The notes beneath the pieces are model-generated. The model searched no databases and was not told where the DNA came from. It saw only the letters and a program-made list of their open reading frames with translations. Below are positions 57,984-64,000 of a stretch of 64,000 nucleotides of DNA, piece by piece; the stretch's first letter is position 1, and every line of letters starts with the position of its first letter. The DNA comes from Streptococcus macedonicus ACA-DC 198 (lineage in GTDB: Bacteria; Bacillota; Bacilli; Lactobacillales; Streptococcaceae), in the NCBI GenBank assembly GCA_000283635.1, contig HE613569.1, positions 521,501 to 585,500 on the forward strand, in the 5' to 3' direction. Made by a program: the position numbers and the translations under genes.

Positions 57984-58964
57984 ATGGCTATTAATGATTC
58001 ATTTTTGAAAGAGATTGATTTTACTAAGGAAGAACTGGTTGAACTGATTGATTTAGGATTGAAATTTAAAGAGTTGAAAAAGAAAAGAATTCCTCATAAA
58101 TATTTAGAGGGGTTGAACATTGCTCTTATTTTTGAAAAGACAAGTACACGAACACGTTCAGCTTTCACGGTGGCTGGGCAAGATTTGGGCATGAACGTGA
58201 CTTATCTTGGTAGTAGCGAGATTCAACTTGGTAAAAAGGAATCAGTCATTGATACGGCAAAAGTTCTTGGTTCGATGTTTGACGGGATTGAGTACCGTGG
58301 TTTCAAACAAGAAGATGTTGAAGCCTTGGCTGAGTATTCTGGTGTGCCAGTCTGGAATGGTTTGACAGATACTTGGCATCCAACACAAATGATTGCTGAT
58401 TTCATGACCTTAAAAGAAGTTTTTGGAAAATTAGAAGGCTTGACGATTGCTTATGTCGGTGATGGGCGTAATAATATGGCAAATTCTTTGCTTGTGACTT
58501 CGGCAATTCTTGGTGTCAATGTTAAAATTATTGCGCCAGCTAGCTTGCAACCTGAAGCTGAAATTATTGAAATTGCTCAAAAATACAACAATGGTGCTGA
58601 ATTAACCATTACAGATGACCTTGCTGTGGTTAAAGGTGTTGATATGCTTTACACTGATGTTTGGGTATCAATGGGAGAAGAAGTTGATTTCAAAGAACGT
58701 ATTGACCTCTTATTGCCTTACCAAATCAATGCAGAACTACTAGCAAAAACTGGAAATCTTGATGTGATTGTCATGCATTGCTTACCAGCTTTCCATGACC
58801 TTAATACCGAAATTGGTCAAGAAATTTATGACAAATATGGTCTTGCAGAACTTGAAATTACCGATGAGATTTTTCAAAAATACAGTTCAATAATTTTTCA
58901 AGAAGCTGAAAACCGTATGCATTCTATCAAAGCGATTATGTACAATTCACTAAAAGCAATTTAA
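57984..58964 (+). CDS. argF: Ornithine carbamoyltransferase
   Basis: 326 aa. Joins carbamoyl phosphate and ornithine to citrulline. The carbamoyl-phosphate motif STRTRS lies at 54-59, [12 protein letters not shown] near 134-145, and the catalytic Cys in MHCLPAFHD near 268. ATG 57984 is preceded by AAGGATGG; a longer open frame to 57870 covers the promoter and is rejected. It stands alone with no arcA, arcC or argG beside it, so whether it is anabolic (argF) or catabolic (arcB) is unsettled; a related carbamoyltransferase such as the putrescine type is less likely from the motifs. Confidence 0.88.
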   Translation: MAINDSFLKEIDFTKEELVELIDLGLKFKELKKKRIPHKYLEGLNIALIFEKTSTRTRSAFTVAGQDLGMNVTYLGSSEIQLGKKESVIDTAKVLGSMFDGIEYRGFKQEDVEALAEYSGVPVWNGLTDTWHPTQMIADFMTLKEVFGKLEGLTIAYVGDGRNNMANSLLVTSAILGVNVKIIAPASLQPEAEIIEIAQKYNNGAELTITDDLAVVKGVDMLYTDVWVSMGEEVDFKERIDLLLPYQINAELLAKTGNLDVIVMHCLPAFHDLNTEIGQEIYDKYGLAELEITDEIFQKYSSIIFQEAENRMHSIKAIMYNSLKAI

Positions 58965-59099
58965 GGGATAATAATCACTGAAAAAATGGCACTTTTGACA
59001 GGAATTTTTGATAAAGGCAAGAAAATACATTCCTTTGTTGTTTGTTTGTAGGAAATTATGTTAAAATAGTATGGACAATAAACGAAGAGGAGAATAGTC

Positions 59100-59330
59100 A
59101 TGGAATCACATTTGGTGAGAATTATCAATCGTCTTGAGTTAATGACAACTGATAGTAGTAATCTTAAACGTAATTTTGAACGTGATGGTGTCGTTGTGGC
59201 AGAAGTGTCATTCAGCAATGACCCTGAAAATGGTCCAGTTTTCACTTTGCGTGATGTTGAAGCGCGTGAGTCTTACTCATTTGATAGCATCGATTTAATC
59301 GCAATGGAAATTTACGACCTTCTTTACTAA
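59100..59330 (+). CDS. YkuJ-like protein (DUF1797)
   Basis: 76 aa soluble alpha/beta protein, start MESHLVRIINRLELMTTDSS, end SIDLIAMEIYDLLY; resembles B. subtilis YkuJ. Function unknown. GAGGAG lies nine bases before the ATG. Monocistronic, with a terminator about 95 bases after the stop. Confidence 0.82.
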   Translation: MESHLVRIINRLELMTTDSSNLKRNFERDGVVVAEVSFSNDPENGPVFTLRDVEARESYSFDSIDLIAMEIYDLLY

Positions 59331-59423
59331 AATAAAGAAAAATTCAGGACAGAGTATAAGGTTTTTGTAAAGCCCTGTTTAAGTGTGGTTTCAACGTTTT
59401 CTTATATTGCTATTTTGAATTGC

Positions 59424-59460
59424 AAAAAGTTCGCAAACTGTGAGCTTTTTATTTTTTTGT
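59424..59460 (+). terminator. Terminator downstream of the YkuJ-like gene
   Basis: Twelve paired bases (AAAAAGTTCGCA / TGTGAGCTTTTT with G-U pairs), loop AACTG, and then A-T7. Confidence 0.8.
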
Positions 59461-59545
59461 TTATTAAAATGCTAGAAATGCTGTTATATCAAGTGTTTAC
59501 GCCTGTTTTTAGAAAAATGAATTATTGGTATTTTTATTCAATCTG

Positions 59546-59554
59546 TGTTATAAT
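59546..59554 (+). promoter_or_regulatory. Extended -10 promoter of the amino-acid ABC pair
   Basis: TGTTATAAT with TTGGTA 18 bases upstream, 30 bases before the permease ATG. Confidence 0.65.
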
Positions 59555-59583
59555 TAATTGATTATTGCTTATAGGAGAAATAA

Positions 59584-60270
59584 ATGGATTTTTCATTTTT
59601 ACCAAAATATTGGGCTTATTTTAACTATGGTGTCCTTGTAACTATTATGATTTCAGCATGTGTTGTTTTCTTTGGGACGATCATTGGTATATTGGTTGCT
59701 TTAGTTAAACGTACAAATATAAAAATTTTAAATTGGATTGCTAGTTTTTACGTTTGGGTCTTTCGTGGGACTCCAATGGTCGTTCAAATCATGATTGCCT
59801 TTGCTTGGATGCACTTTAATAATGCGCCAATCGTTGGCTTTGGTGTTCTTGATCTTGATTTTTCACGTTTGCTTCCAGGTATCATTATTATTTCGTTAAA
59901 TAGCGGAGCTTATATTTCTGAAATCGTTCGTGCTGGTATCGAAGCAGTGCCAAAAGGACAGCTTGAAGCGGCGTATTCGCTTGGTATTCGCCCATTCAAT
60001 GCAATGCGTTATGTCATTTTGCCGCAAGCCTTCAAAAATATCTTACCAGCACTCGGTAATGAATTTATCACCATTATCAAAGATAGTTCACTTCTTCAAA
60101 CTATCGGTGTTATGGAATTGTGGAATGGTGCCCAATCGGTCGTAACAGCAACATATTTACCAATCACACCGTTGTTATTTGCTGCATTCTACTACCTCAT
60201 GGTGACAACTGTGATGTCATTCTTAGTGAAACGACTTGAAAAACGCATGGGAAACGGAGGTAGCAACTAA
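59584..60270 (+). CDS. Amino acid ABC transporter permease
   Basis: 228 aa, His/Glu/Gln/Arg/opine family permease with five membrane helices. Signature region [20 protein letters not shown] (about 107-126, EAA loop with G) and the end [22 protein letters not shown] is six bases before the ATG. It pairs with the ATPase encoded next (TAATG overlap). No substrate-binding protein gene is adjacent, so the binding protein is encoded elsewhere. Substrate specificity is not predictable from this gene alone. Confidence 0.9.
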   Translation: MDFSFLPKYWAYFNYGVLVTIMISACVVFFGTIIGILVALVKRTNIKILNWIASFYVWVFRGTPMVVQIMIAFAWMHFNNAPIVGFGVLDLDFSRLLPGIIIISLNSGAYISEIVRAGIEAVPKGQLEAAYSLGIRPFNAMRYVILPQAFKNILPALGNEFITIIKDSSLLQTIGVMELWNGAQSVVTATYLPITPLLFAAFYYLMVTTVMSFLVKRLEKRMGNGGSN

Positions 60271-61004
60271 TGTCAGAAACGCTTATTTCAATTAAAGGGC
60301 TTCATAAAAATTTCGGAAAAAATGAAGTGCTAAAAGGAATTGACCTTGATATTAAATCTGGTGAAGTGGTTGTTATCATTGGACCTTCAGGGTCAGGAAA
60401 ATCAACATTTCTTCGTACAATGAACTTACTTGAAACACCAACAAAAGGTGTGATTACTTTTGAAGATGTTGATATTACAGATAAGAAAAATGATATTTTC
60501 AAAATGCGTGAAAAAATGGGAATGGTTTTCCAACAGTTCAATCTTTTCCCAAATATGACGGTACTTGAAAATATCACATTATCACCAGTCAAAACAAAAG
60601 GTGTTTCTAAAGCGGAAGCAGAAGCAAAAGCCTATGATTTGCTAGATAAAGTTGGACTTCGCGACAAAGCAGATGCTTATCCAGCTAGTTTGTCAGGTGG
60701 TCAACAACAACGTATCGCGATTGCGCGTGGACTTGCTATGGATCCAGATGTCTTGCTCTTTGACGAACCAACATCAGCGCTTGACCCAGAAATGGTTGGT
60801 GAAGTGCTTGGTGTTATGCAAGATTTGGCGAAATCTGGGATGACAATGGCGATTGTTACCCATGAAATGGGATTTGCACGTGAAGTAGCTGACCGTGTTA
60901 TCTTCATGGACGGAGGTGTCATTGTTGAACAAGGAACGCCAGAAGAAGTTTTTGAACAAACCAAAGAAGCTCGTACAAAAGATTTCTTGAGTAAAGTTTT
61001 ATAA
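60270..61004 (+). CDS. Amino acid ABC transporter ATP-binding protein
   Basis: 244 aa GlnQ-type ATPase: Walker [10 protein letters not shown] (about 37-45), Q loop [12 protein letters not shown], signature LSGGQQQR (about 140-147), Walker [15 protein letters not shown] (about 160-173), and switch His in IVTHEMGFA. All catalytic residues are intact. It energises uptake through the permease before it. A terminator follows. Confidence 0.93.
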   Translation: MSETLISIKGLHKNFGKNEVLKGIDLDIKSGEVVVIIGPSGSGKSTFLRTMNLLETPTKGVITFEDVDITDKKNDIFKMREKMGMVFQQFNLFPNMTVLENITLSPVKTKGVSKAEAEAKAYDLLDKVGLRDKADAYPASLSGGQQQRIAIARGLAMDPDVLLFDEPTSALDPEMVGEVLGVMQDLAKSGMTMAIVTHEMGFAREVADRVIFMDGGVIVEQGTPEEVFEQTKEARTKDFLSKVL

Positions 61005-61009
61005 TAGAA

Positions 61010-61054
61010 TAAAAAAACCTCGGTTAAGTGAATAAACTCAATTGAGGTTTTTTT
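61010..61054 (+). terminator. Terminator of the amino-acid ABC pair
   Basis: AAAAAAACCTC / GAGGTTTTTTT enclosing a partly paired loop. Bases 61055-61200 are AT-rich, and I see no gene in them. Confidence 0.8.
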
Positions 61055-61201
61055 GTTCTGGAAGAAGTTGAATATAGGTAAAAACGGATATTTAATTAGA
61101 TTAAAATGAGTGTAATTTTATATATTAAGTACACTTAATTTTTAGAATTTAGTTATTTTTAAAAAATGTAAATAATTGAAATAAGAATGAAAACGTCTAT
61201 A

Positions 61202-61216
61202 TTATAATGATTCTAA
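61202..61216 (+). promoter_or_regulatory. Fur/PerR-type box upstream of feoAB
   Basis: TTATAATGATTCTAA is a 7-1-7 inverted repeat with one mismatch to symmetry, matching the Fur-family consensus TTATAATNATTATAA in 14 of 15 positions (13 of 14 if N is not scored). It contains a TATAAT (61203-61208) that could itself be a -10, and lies about 150 bases before feoA. It is close to the PerR box of dpr. Confidence 0.65.
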
Positions 61217-61304
61217 ATAGACAAATATCTTATTTAGAACAATTATAATTAATTGAATAATTAAAGAAAAAATTAATTTTTATAGAAAATTTGCTCTATT
61301 TTTA

Positions 61305-61313
61305 TGATATAAT
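61305..61313 (+). promoter_or_regulatory. Extended -10 promoter of feoAB
   Basis: TGATATAAT 56 bases before the TTG start of feoA (20 bases before the alternative ATG 61333). Confidence 0.6.
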
Positions 61314-61368
61314 GAATCGGTCGGAAGGTCAAATGTTTTATCAAAAAATTACGAGGAGGTCAAGAATT

Positions 61369-61845
61369 TTGATTTTGCAAAATGCTAAAGTTGATATTCC
61401 CTACACAGTCGTTAGTATTGATTTGCCTGATAAAAGTGTTCGGCATTTATCAAACTTAGGGTTAAAAGTTGGTGCTTCGTTAAAAGTCGTTTCAAAAACA
61501 TCAACCAGTGCAATTGTCATGCTTAAGTCAAGTCGTTTGGCATTTGATCAGTCAATTTTAAATCATATTGATGTTACTGAAGAAGAAGGAGAACTTGAAA
61601 CTTTGCCCCTTTCAGAGTTGAAAGTTGGAGAATTTGCTTATGTGGATGGTATTTATGTTATTAATGAAGCAAAACGTCGTCTTATGGATATGGGATTAAC
61701 ACGCCATACCAAAGTTTACCTTCGTAAAGTAGCGCCATTAGGAGACCCTATCGAAATTAGTTTACGTGGTTACGAGTTAACCTTACGTAAATCAGAAGCG
61801 CAGATGATTAGTGTTGTGAAAGTAGATAGTGAGAAGAAAAAATGA
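61369..61845 (+). CDS. feoA: Ferrous iron transport protein A with two FeoA domains
   Basis: 158 aa from TTG 61369, which follows GAGGAGG by nine bases. ATG 61333 with GGAAGG four to five bases upstream would give 170 aa and is the rival start. Two SH3-like FeoA units are seen in tandem: a diverged one (about 10-72, YTVVSIDLPDKSVRHLSNLG) and a typical one (about 78-152, LSELKVGEFAYVDGI, RRLMDMGLTRHTKVYL). FeoA is a small cytoplasmic partner of FeoB that supports Fe2+ uptake. The stop overlaps feoB by four bases. Confidence 0.88.
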   Translation: MILQNAKVDIPYTVVSIDLPDKSVRHLSNLGLKVGASLKVVSKTSTSAIVMLKSSRLAFDQSILNHIDVTEEEGELETLPLSELKVGEFAYVDGIYVINEAKRRLMDMGLTRHTKVYLRKVAPLGDPIEISLRGYELTLRKSEAQMISVVKVDSEKKK

Positions 61846-63980
61846 CAGAGATAGCCTTAATTGGGAATCCGAATAGCGGAAAAACAAGTCTCTTTAATTT
61901 ATTGACAGGAACAAGTCAACGTGTTGGTAACTGGCCTGGTGTTACTGTTGAACGAAAAAGTGGTACAGTTAAAAAGCACAGTGATTGGAAAGTGCAAGAC
62001 TTACCAGGGATTTACTCAATGTCACCTTATACGCCAGAGGAAAAAGTGGCGCGTGACTATTTGTTGAGTAATCATGCGGACAGTATTCTTAATGTTGTTG
62101 ATGCGACAAACTTGGAACGTAACCTTTATTTGACAACGCAGTTGATTGAAACAGGTATTCCCGTGACCGTTGCGCTTAACATGAGCGATGCCCTCAAAGG
62201 TCAAGGAAAAACGATTAATATCGATAAACTTTCTTATCAACTTGGTGTTCCAGTTGTTTCTACTAGTGCTGTTAAAAATATGGGCATTGAGAAAGCTGTT
62301 AAAAAAGCAGCTCATACTACTAAAGAAAACGTTGATACCATTCAATATCCTACTTATAGTGATAAATTTGAAGCGGCAATTAAACAAATTATTGATATTT
62401 TAGGTGATATAGTTCTAGAACGTTCTGCACGTTTTTATGCTATTAAACTTTTTGAACGTGATGCTTTGGTTCAAAATGAAGTAGAATTGTCAGAATTTCA
62501 AAAAGGTGAAATCAATGAAGTGATTAAAATCACCGAAGAAATTTTCACAGAGGATTCTGAATCTATCGTTATCAATGAACGTTATGAATTTATCGAACGT
62601 GTGGCTAAAATGGCACAGAACCAAGATAGCAATTTCAAGATGACGATTTCAGATAAAATCGACCGTGTCGTAACAAACCGTATTTTGGCATTGCCGATTT
62701 TTGCGGTAGTCACGTTCTTGGTTTATTACCTATCTATTCAAACAGTCGGAATAATGTGGACAGACTGGGTGAATGATGTTCTCTTTGGTGATTTAGTGCC
62801 AAATTGGGTACAAACTGGTCTAGATTACTTGCATGTATCTGGTTGGTTAGAATCATTGATTATTGACGGAATCGTTGCAGGGGTTGGTACGGTTCTTGGT
62901 TTCTTACCACAAATCTTTGTTCTATTTATCTGTTTGGGTATTTTAGAAGATATTGGTTACATGAGCCGTATTGCTTTTGTCATGGACCGTATGTTCCGAC
63001 GCTTCGGGTTGTCAGGAAAATCTTTCATTCCGATGTTGATTGCGACAGGGTGTGGTGTGCCTGCGATTATGGCAAGTCGTACCATTGAAAATGAACGTGA
63101 CCGTCGTATTACCATTATGACAGCAACGTTCATGCCATGTTCAGCTAAATTGGAAATTATCGCTTTGATTGCGGGAGCATTTTTCCCAGATAATCCATTT
63201 GTTGCGCCATCTACATATTTCATCGGTTTCTTGACAATTATTTTATCAGGGATTGCGCTTAAGAAAACAAGTTTCCTTGGAAGCTACGTTAGTCCATTTA
63301 TCATGGAATTGCCAGCTTATCATATGCCAAAAGTGTGGTCAGTATTACGTTATGCCTTTGGTAAAGCTATGAGCTTTGTAAAACGTGCTGGTACCATCAT
63401 TTTCAGTTTGACGGTTATTATCTGGTTTATGTCATCTTATGATTTTGCTTTCCAAGCTGTTGATACGGAGCATTCAATCCTTGCTGCTCTTGGTAGAGCA
63501 ATTGCTTGGATTTTCCAACCACTTGGTTTTGGTGACTGGAAAGCTACTGTTGCAGCTGCGACAGGGCTTGCAGCTAAAGAAGCCGTTGTTGGAACATTCG
63601 GTGTCTTGTATAATGACAGCACAACTAGTGGTTTGTATCATGCTTTGCAATTGGATTACACATCATTAGCAGCTTACTCATTCTTAACATTTAACCTGCT
63701 CTGTGCGCCATGTTTTGCTGCAATGGGTGCTATCAAACGTGAAATGGGAGATGCGAAGTGGACAATTGGTGCAATTGGCTTCCAAACAGGACTTGCTTAT
63801 GTGGTTAGTTTGATTATCTATCAACTTGGACTTGTTGTTTTCTATGACAAAGACATCACATTCTGGACGATTGTAGCCATTATCTTGTTGATTGCTATTA
63901 TTTACTTTATCGTTAGAAAACCAAGACAAGTTAAAGAAAAAGTGATTGCTTTGGATAATCTAGAAATGGCTGGAGAATAA
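61842..63980 (+). CDS. feoB: Ferrous iron transporter FeoB
   Basis: 712 aa membrane protein importing Fe2+. N-terminal G-protein domain: G1 GNPNSGKTS (8-16), G2 region VTVERKSG, G3 DLPG, G4 NMSD. A helical GDI region follows (about 165-265), then the membrane part with two Gate motifs: FIPMLIATGCGVPAIMASR (about 395-413) and the later AAKEAVVGTFGVLY and NLLCAPCFAAMGAI. About ten helices. The Cys residues expected near the iron path (GCGVPA and CAPC) are present. Complete; the small partner gene follows four bases later. Confidence 0.96.
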   Translation: MTEIALIGNPNSGKTSLFNLLTGTSQRVGNWPGVTVERKSGTVKKHSDWKVQDLPGIYSMSPYTPEEKVARDYLLSNHADSILNVVDATNLERNLYLTTQLIETGIPVTVALNMSDALKGQGKTINIDKLSYQLGVPVVSTSAVKNMGIEKAVKKAAHTTKENVDTIQYPTYSDKFEAAIKQIIDILGDIVLERSARFYAIKLFERDALVQNEVELSEFQKGEINEVIKITEEIFTEDSESIVINERYEFIERVAKMAQNQDSNFKMTISDKIDRVVTNRILALPIFAVVTFLVYYLSIQTVGIMWTDWVNDVLFGDLVPNWVQTGLDYLHVSGWLESLIIDGIVAGVGTVLGFLPQIFVLFICLGILEDIGYMSRIAFVMDRMFRRFGLSGKSFIPMLIATGCGVPAIMASRTIENERDRRITIMTATFMPCSAKLEIIALIAGAFFPDNPFVAPSTYFIGFLTIILSGIALKKTSFLGSYVSPFIMELPAYHMPKVWSVLRYAFGKAMSFVKRAGTIIFSLTVIIWFMSSYDFAFQAVDTEHSILAALGRAIAWIFQPLGFGDWKATVAAATGLAAKEAVVGTFGVLYNDSTTSGLYHALQLDYTSLAAYSFLTFNLLCAPCFAAMGAIKREMGDAKWTIGAIGFQTGLAYVVSLIIYQLGLVVFYDKDITFWTIVAIILLIAIIYFIVRKPRQVKEKVIALDNLEMAGE

Positions 63981-63984
63981 CGCT

Positions 63985-64000
63985 ATGGCAACGATTATTA
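63985..64000 (+). CDS. Start of a FeoB-associated small protein (cut by the window end)
   Basis: ATGGCAACGATTATTA encodes MATII, with GGAG eleven bases upstream at the feoB end. Streptococcal feo operons often end with a FeoB-associated Cys-rich membrane protein beginning in this way. Only five codons are visible, so the call rests on position. Confidence 0.45.

Overview
The window is a low-GC Firmicutes chromosome segment, almost certainly Streptococcus and most like the S. bovis/S. equinus complex. This rests on gene content and order (rsmD-coaD-sepM; murD-murG-divIB then ftsA-ftsZ-ylmE-sepF-ylmG-ylmH-divIVA-ileS; T-box trp operon; PerR-boxed dpr), on strong AGGAGG ribosome binding sites and on TGnTATAAT promoters. 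The species is inferred, not proven. No rRNA, tRNA, CRISPR array, prophage or complete insertion sequence was seen.

Layout. 1-4.5 kb: asnA, a nonsense-interrupted secreted-protein gene, then rsmD, coaD and a SepM-type protease. 4.6-6.9 kb: small membrane or exported proteins, an IS30-family fragment, and a wrecked aquaporin gene. 7-14.2 kb: YunD-like phosphoesterase, yutD, rlmN, a VanZ-family gene, then a heterodimeric ABC exporter behind a MerR-type promoter. 14.5-17.9 kb: ABC transporter plus DesK/DesR-like two-component system with two dyad sites upstream. 17.9-20 kb: eroded DNA and an AbrB-like/DUF998 membrane protein. 20.1-27.5 kb: tryptophan operon (chorismate mutase, trpEGDCFBA) behind three tandem Trp T-boxes. 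27.5-33.1 kb: mntH and prepilin peptidase (minus strand), dpr, then yqgQ-glk-rhodanese and an anchored surface protein. 33.2-37.9 kb: a decayed alpha-galactoside locus (GH36 enzyme, DUF3284, PTS EIIC, AraC regulator), with every gene broken. 38-53.3 kb: typA, then the division and cell-wall cluster through ileS with its Ile T-box. 53.4-57.9 kb: DUF1827, NUDIX, clpE with a CtsR box, and a broken DUF3278/XRE pair containing a structured insertion-like element. 58-64 kb: ornithine carbamoyltransferase, YkuJ-like protein, an amino-acid ABC pair, and feoA-feoB behind a Fur/PerR-type box.

The genes form a few working units: tryptophan synthesis controlled by tRNA-Trp charging; divisome assembly and peptidoglycan precursor synthesis; metal homeostasis (MntH, Dpr, Feo) with PerR/Fur-type boxes at dpr and feo; and drug export or envelope-stress transport under MerR-like and DesR-like control. 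Against this ordinary background, accessory genes are eroding: about nine loci are broken or eroded. Three of them are frameshifted at an A7 run where one more A restores the frame.

No clearly new biological system was found. The least explained objects are the 135-bp structured element at 57604-57738, the AbrB-like/DUF998 fusion, the triple T-box, four apparently leaderless genes, and the MerR-type promoter without a nearby regulator gene.
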